Source: Marinococcus halophilus | GTDB lineage: Bacteria; Bacillota; Bacilli; Bacillales; Marinococcaceae | Assembly (NCBI RefSeq): GCF_002265875.1 | Contig: NZ_NPFA01000012.1 | Span: 1-64,000 of the forward strand | Length of the DNA stretch: 64,000 nucleotides | Direction: 5' to 3' | Part shown: piece after piece, positions 50,193 to 59,342 of the stretch | Position numbering within the stretch: position 1 is the first letter of the stretch | Layout of the letters: every line of letters starts with the position of its first letter | Made by a program: the position numbers and the translations under genes | The notes under the pieces: generated by a model | Databases searched by the model: none | What the model was told of the DNA's origin: nothing | The model's input: only the letters and a program-made list of their open reading frames with translations

Positions 50193-51038
50193 TTATCCTC
50201 TCCTTTGAAACATTATAGTATGCCACTCATTTGTCTGCTTACGCCATTCAATTTCATAATTTTTATTCTGGAAGGCTTTTTCGACCCGTTCAACGGACCA
50301 GTCAACCAATCCTGATACGACAATCGTTAAAGGAAGGTCTTGTATAGATTCAGCTCGTTCGAGCCAGTGTACTGTAGTGTCAGCCCCGATATTAATGACG
50401 GCTAAGTCATACGCCTCGTACGGAAAGACTGTGCCAACTACATCCTGTTCATACACTGCAATTCGGTTTTCTACATCGTTTAATGCTGCCTGCTGTTCAA
50501 TCTCCCGCGTTACCGGTTCCGTGTCATAAGCTGCTACCTGCACCCCTTTTTTTGCCAGGGCAACTGACAATATTCCGCTTCCAGCACCGATATCTGCCGC
50601 TCTTCTTCCCTCTGCCTGAGTGACAATCCATTCGAGAGCATCTCTCGTGGTTTCGTGAATTCCTGTACCGAATGCTCCCTGGGGATCAAGCCGAAGCTCC
50701 TTTTTCAGCTGTGTTTCCTGGAACGGAGGGTACACAACCTCCCATCCTTCCGCGAGTGCAATGTTTTCATAGGAGGCCTCTTTCCATTCCGGCGGCTGCC
50801 ACACATGTATATCACATGCGTTGACTCCAAGCATCCGGCCCAGCTCTTCTTTCGGGACATTTTCCGTGTAAACATACAACCTGCTTTTTTCCCCGCTGCT
50901 GAATTCGTATGTATACCCGTCTTCATCCTTCATTGTCTGTATTGCTTCATCAATATAAAATGTATAAATATCATACTCATAGAGCCGTAGGCTCCATGCT
51001 TCATTATCCCCAGCCGGGACTTTGATTGAGTACCACAT
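50193..51038 (-). CDS. PrmA-like (ribosomal protein L11) methyltransferase
   Basis: A 281-residue protein. The PrmA marks are GAFGTGIHETTRDALEW near residue 121 and the SAM-binding ADIGAGSGILSVALAKKG near 147. It is about 30 residues shorter than true PrmA (about 310), and the usual NPPY-type acceptor motif reads VINIGADT, so the substrate may not be L11. ATG at 51038 follows AAAAGGAGG. It is not in the usual dnaJ-prmA-RsmE neighbourhood and is closely followed by the dehydrogenase gene. Confidence 0.8.
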   Translation of the reverse strand: MWYSIKVPAGDNEAWSLRLYEYDIYTFYIDEAIQTMKDEDGYTYEFSSGEKSRLYVYTENVPKEELGRMLGVNACDIHVWQPPEWKEASYENIALAEGWEVVYPPFQETQLKKELRLDPQGAFGTGIHETTRDALEWIVTQAEGRRAADIGAGSGILSVALAKKGVQVAAYDTEPVTREIEQQAALNDVENRIAVYEQDVVGTVFPYEAYDLAVINIGADTTVHWLERAESIQDLPLTIVVSGLVDWSVERVEKAFQNKNYEIEWRKQTNEWHTIMFQRRG

Positions 51039-51249
51039 GCCAGCTGCCTCCTTTTCGTAAAATTTATAGCAAAACGATCGTCCATGCAACATTCATTTTT
51101 TCGTGATCAGGTTCTCTTTGCCGGCATAGACGAGGAAATTAGTATTTCTCCTTTGAAAAGCCTTTCTTTTTTTAAAAATGTTCTTTAATCTAGAGGAAGA
51201 GTGCTTACTCTATTTACCTTATTGATACTAGTAGGAGGTCGACCTATCG

Positions 51250-52638
51250 ATGGACTATCGCGTAGAAAAAGATACACTTGGAGACATGCATGTACCGAAG
51301 GACAAGCATTGGGGCGCCCAGACCCAGCGCAGCCTTGAAAACTTTAAAATCGGCCAGGAAACTATGCCGATCGATGTAGTATACGCATTCGCTATTTTAA
51401 AGCGCTCCGCGGCTCTCGCAAACAAACGCCTGGATAAGCTTGAAGCAGAAAAGGCCGACGCGATCGTTGAAGCCTGCGACGAAGTACTTTCCGGAAAACT
51501 CGACGACCACTTCCCACTCGTTGTCTGGCAAACCGGAAGTGGCACTCAATCTAATATGAATATGAACGAAGTGGTGGCCCGCCGCGCTTCCCAGCTGCTC
51601 GAAGAAAAAGGATCTTCTGAGAGCGTGCATCCAAACGACGATGTCAACCGTTCCCAGAGCTCAAATGACACTTTTCCAACAGCGATGCACGTAGCCGCTG
51701 TGCAAAAAGTGGAGGATCAGCTTCTTCCTGCCGTGGAAACGCTTCGTGCGACCCTTGAGAACAAAATGAACGCGTTTGAGGATGTCATTAAAATCGGCCG
51801 CACGCATCTCCAGGATGCCACTCCGCTTACTCTCGGCCAGGAGGTCAGTGGCTGGCACCGGATGCTTGAGCGTTCTGCTGAAATGATTACAGAAAGCATT
51901 GATCACGTAAAGGACCTGGCAATCGGCGGCACTGCTGTCGGTACAGGGATCAACGCCCATCCGAGATTCGGGGAATACGTAGCTGAAGAAATCAGTTCCT
52001 ATACCGGGAAGGAGTTCCGTTCCGCCCCAAACAAATTTCACGCCCTCACCAGCCATGACGAAATTTCTTACGCACACGGGGCATTAAAAGCGCTGGCTGC
52101 TGATGCCATGAAGATTGCAAACGATGTGCGCTGGCTTGCAAGCGGCCCCCGCTGCGGAATCGGAGAAATTTCCATCCCCGCAAACGAGCCAGGAAGCTCT
52201 ATCATGCCAGGGAAGGTAAATCCAACCCAGAGCGAAGCATTGACTATGGTTGCAGCACAGGTAATGGGCAACGATGCTACAATCGGCTTTGCAGCCAGTC
52301 AGGGCAATTTTGAACTAAACGTGTTTAAACCGGTTATTGTTTACAATTTCCTGCAGTCCAGCTACCTGCTCGCTGATGCGCTCGTTTCCTTTAACGACAA
52401 ATGTGCGGTCGGAATTGAAGAAAACCAGGAACGTATCGATGCGCATCTGCGAAATTCCCTGATGCTTGTCACAGCGCTGAATCCGCACATCGGGTACGAA
52501 AACGCAGCTAAAATTGCTAAATCAGCCCACGCTAATGGGCAAACACTGAAGGAAGCCGTGCTTGAAAGCGGTATGCTAAATGAGGAAGAGTTTGAATTAA
52601 TTGTAGATCCGGCCAAAATGGTTTCCCCGAGTGAATAA
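51250..52638 (+). CDS. fumC: Fumarate hydratase, class II
   Basis: A 462-residue enzyme of the fumarase/aspartase superfamily, the usual length. The signature [13 protein letters not shown] is near residue 317, [12 protein letters not shown] near 98 and the catalytic-site TSHDEI-type stretch near 260. It interconverts fumarate and malate in the TCA cycle. A strong AGGAGG site precedes the ATG by about 10 bp. It is a single-gene unit. Confidence 0.95.
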   Translation: MDYRVEKDTLGDMHVPKDKHWGAQTQRSLENFKIGQETMPIDVVYAFAILKRSAALANKRLDKLEAEKADAIVEACDEVLSGKLDDHFPLVVWQTGSGTQSNMNMNEVVARRASQLLEEKGSSESVHPNDDVNRSQSSNDTFPTAMHVAAVQKVEDQLLPAVETLRATLENKMNAFEDVIKIGRTHLQDATPLTLGQEVSGWHRMLERSAEMITESIDHVKDLAIGGTAVGTGINAHPRFGEYVAEEISSYTGKEFRSAPNKFHALTSHDEISYAHGALKALAADAMKIANDVRWLASGPRCGIGEISIPANEPGSSIMPGKVNPTQSEALTMVAAQVMGNDATIGFAASQGNFELNVFKPVIVYNFLQSSYLLADALVSFNDKCAVGIEENQERIDAHLRNSLMLVTALNPHIGYENAAKIAKSAHANGQTLKEAVLESGMLNEEEFELIVDPAKMVSPSE

Positions 52639-52651
52639 ACAATGATAAAAC

Positions 52652-52689
52652 AATAACCTCCCAGGCTTTGATTGGCCTGGGAGGTTATT
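52652..52689. terminator. Bidirectional terminator after fumC
   Basis: AATAACCTCCCAGGC and GCCTGGGAGGTTATT arms with a short loop stand between the convergent fumC and YeeE genes. Confidence 0.9.
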
Positions 52690-52690
52690 C

Positions 52691-53923
52691 TTATTCATCC
52701 GTACGTTTTCCTTCTTCGTAATGATACAACGGCAGCCGGTGACTAAAATAATAGGCAGTGTAAACACCAAGCACGGCCATAACAAGCCATATCCACGCAT
52801 GCAGACTGAACGAGGCAATACCGCTGAAATATGCCCCAATGTTGGCGCCAAATGAAATACTGGCGCCATATCCCATCAGTGCCCCGCCAACCAGAGCAAT
52901 CAAAGCCACACGCGGAGCAATTCTGGAGAAACGAATCTGGCGGTTCATTGCCAGGGTTACTACGGTACCGAGGACCACACCAAAATTAATGATGCTCATG
53001 GAATCCATCATTACTGGCTGATGAAGAGCGACAAACTGATCCTGTTCAAACCAGTATTTCCAGTCGCTAACATCCATTCCAAGAACCGTCGCTATCTTTG
53101 AGCCCCATAGAGGAAAGGAGGCTGTCAGCTTCCACGGTTCCCCCTGAACGAGAAAGATGAGCGCGTTTAATACTGCCAGAATAACAGCACCCACCCACAG
53201 CGGCCAGGATCCAAAGATTATCCGGCTCCAGCTTGCAGCTGAAGGAAGTGGTGGAAGAGCCGGGGGTCTCGTTCGTTTTTTATGCACATATGAGCCAAAA
53301 GCAATTAAGCTGAGAAAAACAATCTGAATCACCCAGGCCCAAATGTAACCAATTCCCGTATCCACTGCCAGAGAGACTGGTTCAAATGAAGGTAGTGACG
53401 TGTTCCAAAAGCCAAAATGGGAGGCCCCTGCCACTGTCCCCACTGTAAAACCGGCCAATGTGCAAATTAAGGCGGTTCTGCCGCCCTCTGCTTCGTAAAA
53501 TGAGGAGGGGGCAAGACCACTGCCTATTTCCATACCAAAACCGAAAATGAAAGCTCCAACTACCAACCCCACGCTCACAGCGGAAAGAGCCGGTATTGGC
53601 ACGGTGCCGAAGAAAGCCGGGCTGAGAATAAAAATGGCAGCTGAAAAACTGGAAACCAGGATAAGCATCAGCATATGGGCCCGGAGCATCTCCGTATTGC
53701 CTTTTTCAATAATCTGCCGGTAAACGGCCGAAAAGCCGAAGCGGGCGTGGAAAAGGGAAAATCCGAGAAAAAAACCAATCCAGAGCAGCATTACATACGA
53801 CCAGCCTGATATGTGATAAGACACGAATGAAAGCGCAAGGATGACTAATAAGCATACTAGCGAAACAATATTTTGTGGATTGTTTAAAACAGATATTTCT
53901 AGCTCGGAACTTGCTTTTTTCAT
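52691..53923 (-). CDS. YeeE/YedE-family membrane protein without the conserved cysteines
   Basis: A 410-residue membrane protein of 12 or so hydrophobic segments, in the YeeE/YedE family. Three family positions are recognised by their surroundings: ARFGFSAVYR near residue 60, GSGLAPSSFYEAEGG near 133 and GYGASISFGANIGAYFSG near 352. In thiosulfate transporters of the TsuA type these sites carry essential cysteines; here they read Gly, Leu and Ala. Another sulfur or non-sulfur substrate is likely. No TusA/SirA-like gene is next to it. Confidence 0.85.
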   Translation of the reverse strand: MKKASSELEISVLNNPQNIVSLVCLLVILALSFVSYHISGWSYVMLLWIGFFLGFSLFHARFGFSAVYRQIIEKGNTEMLRAHMLMLILVSSFSAAIFILSPAFFGTVPIPALSAVSVGLVVGAFIFGFGMEIGSGLAPSSFYEAEGGRTALICTLAGFTVGTVAGASHFGFWNTSLPSFEPVSLAVDTGIGYIWAWVIQIVFLSLIAFGSYVHKKRTRPPALPPLPSAASWSRIIFGSWPLWVGAVILAVLNALIFLVQGEPWKLTASFPLWGSKIATVLGMDVSDWKYWFEQDQFVALHQPVMMDSMSIINFGVVLGTVVTLAMNRQIRFSRIAPRVALIALVGGALMGYGASISFGANIGAYFSGIASFSLHAWIWLVMAVLGVYTAYYFSHRLPLYHYEEGKRTDE

Positions 53924-54056
53924 TTATTAATTCTCCTGACTGTAGCTGTTCTAGAGCTTTGTTCTTCTTTTCCCTCCCAGATATCATTCACACATTGACT
54001 ATTAAAATAACTCCCCAGCACCAGCCGGAGAGTTATTCATTTACGTTCTATGGCAT

Positions 54057-55169
54057 TTAATACAACTCACTTAATGCATCTTTAGTAAAAGGCACGAGGT
54101 CTTCCGTTCTGCCTTCCTGCATCTTTTTCGCCCACGCCGGATCCGTTAACAGCGGACGGCCGACAGCGACCAGGTCAAATTCACCGTTTTCCAGCCGCTC
54201 GACTAATTGTTGGATGTCGTCGTTTTCTGCTTTTTCAAAGCTTGTAAAAACGCCGTTCAGCCCTACAGAGCCTACTGTCACGGACGGCTTGCCGGTTAAG
54301 TACTTTGTCCAGCCGGCAAGGTTAAGGGAAGAACCATCAAATTCCGGTTCCCAGAAGCGTCGGGTAGAGCAGTGAAAGACATCCACGCCTGCTTCAGACA
54401 ACGGCTGCAGGAATTGGGAAAGTTCATCAGCCGTAGCAGCAAGCTTGGCTTCAAAATCAGACATCTTCCATTGCGAAAACCGGAAGAAAATAGGGAAATC
54501 CTCTCCTACCGCACGGCGGCACGCTTCGATTACCTCCACGGCAAACCGGGTCCGTTCCACGAAATCGCCTCCGTATTGATCCGTGCGTTTATTAGTTTTT
54601 TCCCAGAAAAACTGATCAATTAAATAACCATGAGCCCCGTGGATTTCAATGCCGTCAAAGCCAATACGCTTCGCTGCTGCTGCCGCATCCGCATAGGCCT
54701 GTATTAGCTCTTGAATTTCTGTTTCCGTTAATGGCTTTGACACTGCTTCCCCGCTTAACGCTAAACCGGAAGGCCCAATAGGCATCGCCTCAGGGTTCGG
54801 TTCTGCTCCGACCGGCCGGGTCATACCTACATGCCAGAGCTGGGGGATGATTTTGCCCCCCGCTTCATGCACTGCGTCTACAACCTTTTCCCATCCTGCC
54901 AATGCACTTTCTCCGTAAAAAGCCGGAACTCCAGGGTCTTCTACGCTCGCCGGGTGATTGATGCCGGTGCCCTCTGTTACGATCAGTCCCACGTTGTTTT
55001 CAGCACGCCGCCGATAATAGGCTATCACATCTTCATTTGGTACGCCCCCCGGAGAGAATCCTCTTGTCATCGGAGCCATTACCGTTCTGTTTTCAAGATG
55101 CAGATCTTTTATCTGAAAGGGTTCAAATAACGGAGCCGCTGCCTGCTGATTAGATGCTTCCTTTGTCAT
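54057..55169 (-). CDS. NADH:flavin oxidoreductase, old yellow enzyme family
   Basis: A 370-residue FMN barrel of the OYE (NemA/YqjM-like) family. MAPMTRGFSPGG near residue 30 contains the conserved flavin-binding Thr, HVGMT near 115, IHGAHGYLIDQFFW near 187-200 the substrate-binding His pair, and GRPLLTDPAWAKK near 338 the phosphate site. It reduces activated C=C bonds, nitro compounds or quinones with NAD(P)H. The physiological substrate is open. It is divergent from the glutamate dehydrogenase gene. Confidence 0.93.
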   Translation of the reverse strand: MTKEASNQQAAAPLFEPFQIKDLHLENRTVMAPMTRGFSPGGVPNEDVIAYYRRRAENNVGLIVTEGTGINHPASVEDPGVPAFYGESALAGWEKVVDAVHEAGGKIIPQLWHVGMTRPVGAEPNPEAMPIGPSGLALSGEAVSKPLTETEIQELIQAYADAAAAAKRIGFDGIEIHGAHGYLIDQFFWEKTNKRTDQYGGDFVERTRFAVEVIEACRRAVGEDFPIFFRFSQWKMSDFEAKLAATADELSQFLQPLSEAGVDVFHCSTRRFWEPEFDGSSLNLAGWTKYLTGKPSVTVGSVGLNGVFTSFEKAENDDIQQLVERLENGEFDLVAVGRPLLTDPAWAKKMQEGRTEDLVPFTKDALSELY

Positions 55170-55376
55170 TATTACAACTTCCTTTCTGCTGTCACCATAT
55201 ATTAAGTAGTATGCAAAAATCAGTATGCACGCATCGTTTTTCCAAATGCAACTTATCCGCTCAACCTCTGTATTTTTTTGATGCTAATTTACCGGAACCC
55301 GTTTGCATTCTACTGAAAAGTGGTATTACTTACTAGACTACTTACATAGGTACAAATACCTTAAGGAGGACATAAT

Positions 55377-56756
55377 ATGTCAGATAAAGCGACAAAAATC
55401 ATTCAGGAATCGCTCGATGCCCTGATGCAGGATGATACTTTTCTTCCCGACTATGAGGGTCAGGAGCGTGAAACGGCTTTTTCCTCTCTCATCTCCATCC
55501 TTTCCACTCCCAACCACGTACACAAATCATTTCTCCGTGTGCCCCTTCAAAACGGTGAAGTAGTACGGGTTCCTGCCTACCGGGTGCAGCATAACGACAC
55601 GATGGGGCCTTATAAAGGCGGTGTGCGTTTCCATGAAAGCGTGAATGAAGATGAGGTCTCCTCTCTTGCTTCTCTGATGACCATTAAAAACGCCCTGCAC
55701 GACGTGCCGTTCGGCGGCGGTAAAGGCGGTATCAGCATCAATCCGAAGGATTTTTCTAAAAAAGAATTAAACCTTATATGTAAAAAGTACGTACAGTACT
55801 TTAACGACGTGATCGGGCCGGATAAGGACATTCCCGCTCCGGACGCCGGCACAAGCGCCAGGGAAATGGACTGGATGATGGCAGAATATAAAAACATTAA
55901 TCCCGGAATTCCGTACCGGGGCAGCTTCACCGGTAAAAGCGTAAAAAACAGCGGCTCCCTCGGTAGAAGAGAAGCCACAGGCAAAGGTGTTTATTTCAGT
56001 CTTCGCTACCTGCTGCATGATTTTTTAAAGAATCGGCGCGATGAATTTCAAACATCGGAAAACAAGTTTTTTAAAACAGCTCTTGAATTTTACGACCGTC
56101 CATTATCTATAGCCGTCCAAGGGTTTGGCAATGTTGGCTCAGTAACCGCGATGCAGGCATACAATTGCGATTACCTCGACACGAAGGTCATTTCCGTCAG
56201 CGACCACAATGTGACTCTTTATAATGAAGACGGACTCGACATCCCGGCTCTTCTCGACTTTGCCAATGACCATCATGGAGACCTTCCTACTACGGAGGAA
56301 GAAATTCATGACCTTGGCATTAGTGCAGAGCTCCGTGACCGTGACGATATTCTTTCTCTTGAAGTAGATGCTCTGTTTTTCGCCGCTCTTGGCGGAGTTA
56401 TTAATAAAGATAATGTTCAGGACGTTAGAGCTTCCATTCTTATTGAGGGCGCCAACTCCCCTATCACTACTGAAGCAGACGCTATTTTAGCCGAACAGGG
56501 GGTTGTAATTATTCCTGATATCCTCGCCAACGCCGGCGGTGTGATCGTCTCTTACTCCGAATGGCTGCAGGGCCGGGAAACGTTGTATTATTCCGAGGAG
56601 CAGGTGACGAAAATTTTGTTTGATAAAATGAAAGAAACGATGGACCGCGTGCTCCCTGAATTTTTTGGAGACCCTTATGCCCTCCGTCAAAACTGTTACA
56701 TTCATTCCATTATGTCGCTTTGTACAATGCTCCATATTCGCGGAAAATTATATTAA
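55377..56756 (+). CDS. Glu/Leu/Phe/Val-type glutamate dehydrogenase
   Basis: A 459-residue dehydrogenase, slightly longer than the usual 420-450. The substrate lysine lies in GPYKGGVRFH near residue 78, the catalytic lysine in PFGGGKGGI near 114, APDAGTSAREM near 160 binds the substrate, and VQGFGNVGSVT near 245 the nucleotide. It interconverts glutamate and 2-oxoglutarate plus ammonia. An AAGGAGG site sits 8 bp before the ATG. It may feed glutamate carbon into the TCA cycle. Confidence 0.92.
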   Translation: MSDKATKIIQESLDALMQDDTFLPDYEGQERETAFSSLISILSTPNHVHKSFLRVPLQNGEVVRVPAYRVQHNDTMGPYKGGVRFHESVNEDEVSSLASLMTIKNALHDVPFGGGKGGISINPKDFSKKELNLICKKYVQYFNDVIGPDKDIPAPDAGTSAREMDWMMAEYKNINPGIPYRGSFTGKSVKNSGSLGRREATGKGVYFSLRYLLHDFLKNRRDEFQTSENKFFKTALEFYDRPLSIAVQGFGNVGSVTAMQAYNCDYLDTKVISVSDHNVTLYNEDGLDIPALLDFANDHHGDLPTTEEEIHDLGISAELRDRDDILSLEVDALFFAALGGVINKDNVQDVRASILIEGANSPITTEADAILAEQGVVIIPDILANAGGVIVSYSEWLQGRETLYYSEEQVTKILFDKMKETMDRVLPEFFGDPYALRQNCYIHSIMSLCTMLHIRGKLY

Positions 56757-56765
56757 TTTAACAAA

Positions 56766-56797
56766 TGAAGACCGTGCAGATGCGCACGGTCTTTTCT
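56766..56797 (+). terminator. Terminator of the glutamate dehydrogenase gene
   Basis: GACCGTGC and GCACGGTC arms with a short loop are followed by TTTTCTG; a second hairpin lies 10 bp on. Confidence 0.85.
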
Positions 56798-56805
56798 GTA
56801 AAAAA

Positions 56806-56847
56806 TGCCCCGGACTTTCCAAGCTGGTTGGAAAGTCCGGGGCTCAC
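56806..56847 (-). terminator. Terminator of the DJ-1/PfpI gene
   Basis: GCCCCGGACTTTCC and GGAAAGTCCGGGGC arms form a very strong stem about 16 bp beyond the stop at 56863, the end of the leftward gene. Confidence 0.85.
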
Positions 56848-56862
56848 TGTTTTAAGACAGCT

Positions 56863-57525
56863 TTAGCTGCCCAGTTTTTGAACAAACTCTTTTGCCACTG
56901 CTTCTGTCGACTGCGGGTTTTGTCCAGTGATCAAAAAGCCGTCGGATTCCACGTGCTCAGTCCAATTCGGTGCTGTGACGAATTCAGCTCCAAGCTCACG
57001 AAGACGACTCTCAAGTAGAAAAGGCATGTGTGCCGTAAGTCCGGTATCTTCTTCCTCGGCATCTGTAAAGGCGTTCACCCGTTTACCCGAAACAAGTGGT
57101 TCCCCGTTAGAGAGTGTAACGTTAACCAATGCTGCCGGGCCGTGGCATACGGAAGCCACATATTTATCCGCTTCATAAAAATCCCGGACAAGTTCCTGGA
57201 CTTTTTGGCTTTCCGGCAGGTCAAACATCGCTCCGTGGCCTCCAGGAATAAAGATGGCATCAAAATCCGAAGCAGAGACGGTATCCACCTTCACGGTCTC
57301 TTCGAGATATTTTTCTGCATCCAGAATTTCCTGGCGCGTTTCCTGCTGCACACTGCCTTCATCGATAGGCGGCTTCCCGCCGTCTACGCTTGCGATCGTT
57401 ACATTATAACCTTTATTTTGAAATTCAATATATGCTTCCGCAAATTCAGAAAGCCAAATACCGGTTTTTGCTTCATTGTTCACTTTGGAATGGCTTGTTA
57501 CAACCATTAATACATTTTTTGCCAT
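56863..57525 (-). CDS. DJ-1/PfpI-family (Hsp31-like) protein
   Basis: A 220-residue protein of the type 1 glutamine amidotransferase-like fold. The nucleophile elbow VCHGPAALVN near residue 131 contains the reactive cysteine, with GGHGAMFDL near 97 and the conserved early acid. Relatives are Hsp31-like chaperones/glyoxalases (glyoxal or methylglyoxal detoxification). ATG at 57525 follows AAAGGGTGA; an earlier ATG at 57546 lacks one. It is a single-gene unit, convergent with the glutamate dehydrogenase gene. Confidence 0.9.
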   Translation of the reverse strand: MAKNVLMVVTSHSKVNNEAKTGIWLSEFAEAYIEFQNKGYNVTIASVDGGKPPIDEGSVQQETRQEILDAEKYLEETVKVDTVSASDFDAIFIPGGHGAMFDLPESQKVQELVRDFYEADKYVASVCHGPAALVNVTLSNGEPLVSGKRVNAFTDAEEEDTGLTAHMPFLLESRLRELGAEFVTAPNWTEHVESDGFLITGQNPQSTEAVAKEFVQKLGS

Positions 57526-57679
57526 GACGTTTGTCACCCTTTCCAAAATTATCTTCTGAGTAAGCCCGAAAGAATGTCTGAGGCTTTTTCTTTCCTTGCA
57601 CCTTTTTAAACATTCTTTTCGCTAATGCAGATCCCATTGTAATCGTATCTGGGATCCATGCAAAGCAATCTGCTCACAT

Positions 57680-59122
57680 TCAGCCGTTCCACTGCAGCAG
57701 CTGGGCGCCTGTTAAAAAGATAATTGCGATACCCATCCAAATGAGAAGCAGGGGGAAATAAAATTTTACCCATTTGTGCCAGGGGACGCCCGCAAGCGCA
57801 AGAGTAGCCATGAAATAACCGGATGTAGGAAAAATAATATTCCCTAAACCGTCTCCCAGCTGGTAAGCGAGCACTGAGGTCTGCCGGGTTACTCCGAGAA
57901 GATCCGAAAGCGGAGCCATAATTGGCATCGTTACGAGCGCCTGGCCGCTTCCTGATGGCACTAGGAAATTGAACAGAAACTGAATGACAAACATTCCCCC
58001 AGCGCTCAGTACAACCGGCATGCCGCTTACCGCTGTCCCCAGTCCGTGAACAATGGTATCCATGATTTGCCCTTCCTCCATGACTACGGCTACCGCTCTT
58101 GCCACACCTACAATCATCGCCCCGGCCAGTACGTCCCGAAAGCCTTCGTTGAAACCATCACATACCTGAGACGGTGTCAATCCTGCAATCATACCCACTA
58201 CAATACCCATGATGATGAACAATCCAGCCATTTCAAGCATAAACCATCCCTGGGCAAGCACACCATAAATAAGTATTCCAAAAAATATGAAAATAAACAT
58301 GGAAGCAACTTTCTGACGCTTATGAAAAATATAAGCCTTTGTGTCATCCGTATGCAGATACAGTGATCGTTTTTCTTCGTCTTCCTTATAGGTCAGACTC
58401 AATTCCGGCCGCTGTTTCACTTTTTTCGCATACTTAAGCACCCACAGGATTCCAATAACAGCCAGTGTAAGAAACAAAGCAATACGAACCCCAAGCCCTG
58501 AATACAGCGGAACGTCAGCTACCTGCTGCCCAAGCCCCGTATTAATGGGATTTAAAAAACCAGCTGTAAAACCTGCAGTGGTCGCTATTAACGCAATAGC
58601 CGCGGCAGTTACCGAATCGTACTTTAAGGCAACCATTAGAGGCAAAATAACAGGTACGTACACTAGACTAAGCTCCTGCGTACCTATCAGACTGCATATA
58701 AAAGCAAATACAAACATTAGTACCGGCACTATCGCAAGACTCTTGTTTGAAAATTTCCGCGTTAGCCGGTCCACGGCAATTTCAATTATACCGGTGCGGC
58801 GCAGCACCATAAACATACCGCCAATCACAAAAGTAAAGAATACCACTTCTGCTGCTGCAACCAGTCCATTTGGCACTGCAAGCATAAAATCAACAATACC
58901 TATTGGATCCGAAGCAATCTGTTGGTATGATTCCGGATCTATTGTCGTTCTCCCTTCGGGTCCTGGGATCTCTTCAAATGTACCGGCAGGGATTATGTAA
59001 GTAGCGACTGCTGCCCAAGCAGTAAACATAAATAAAATCACATAGACATGAGGCATATGAAACCTGCTGCTTTTTTCAGGGTGGGGCTGCGGCTTCTCCA
59101 TCTCTTTTGCATGTTCTTTCAT
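57680..59122 (-). CDS. YfcC-family transporter
   Basis: A 480-residue protein with about 12 hydrophobic segments. IPAGTFEEIPG near residue 43, the EVVFFTFVIGGMFMVLRRTGIIE stretch near 90, GTQELSLVYVPVILPLMVALKYD near 148 and FLVPSGSGQALVTMPIMAPLSDLLG near 393 are typical of YfcC, a family related to the short-chain fatty acid and basic amino acid carriers. The substrate is unknown. ATG at 59122 follows AAGGTGA. The next gene upstream is an NhaC antiporter, but a terminator separates them. Confidence 0.88.
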   Translation of the reverse strand: MKEHAKEMEKPQPHPEKSSRFHMPHVYVILFMFTAWAAVATYIIPAGTFEEIPGPEGRTTIDPESYQQIASDPIGIVDFMLAVPNGLVAAAEVVFFTFVIGGMFMVLRRTGIIEIAVDRLTRKFSNKSLAIVPVLMFVFAFICSLIGTQELSLVYVPVILPLMVALKYDSVTAAAIALIATTAGFTAGFLNPINTGLGQQVADVPLYSGLGVRIALFLTLAVIGILWVLKYAKKVKQRPELSLTYKEDEEKRSLYLHTDDTKAYIFHKRQKVASMFIFIFFGILIYGVLAQGWFMLEMAGLFIIMGIVVGMIAGLTPSQVCDGFNEGFRDVLAGAMIVGVARAVAVVMEEGQIMDTIVHGLGTAVSGMPVVLSAGGMFVIQFLFNFLVPSGSGQALVTMPIMAPLSDLLGVTRQTSVLAYQLGDGLGNIIFPTSGYFMATLALAGVPWHKWVKFYFPLLLIWMGIAIIFLTGAQLLQWNG

Positions 59123-59305
59123 TTTTTCACCTTCTTTGAATTTCTTACGTTTTATACTAGAGAATTCAAAGACAAAGTTCATTGGTCATTCTGATACAAA
59201 TCCGAAACTTTTTTCAGGCATTTTCACTAATTTTTATCGCTCTGCTATTGTTCTTTCGCAGATAATATAACAACCACTGTAGATGTTTCAAAAAACTCCC
59301 ATAAA

Positions 59306-59341
59306 TAAAAAAAGCATGCCGCCAAAGCAGCATACTTTTCG
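59306..59341 (-). terminator. Terminator of the NhaC gene
   Basis: AAGTATGCTGC and GCGGCATGCTT arms with a 4-nt loop are followed on the minus strand by T7, directly after the nhaC stop. Confidence 0.85.
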
Positions 59342-59342
59342 T

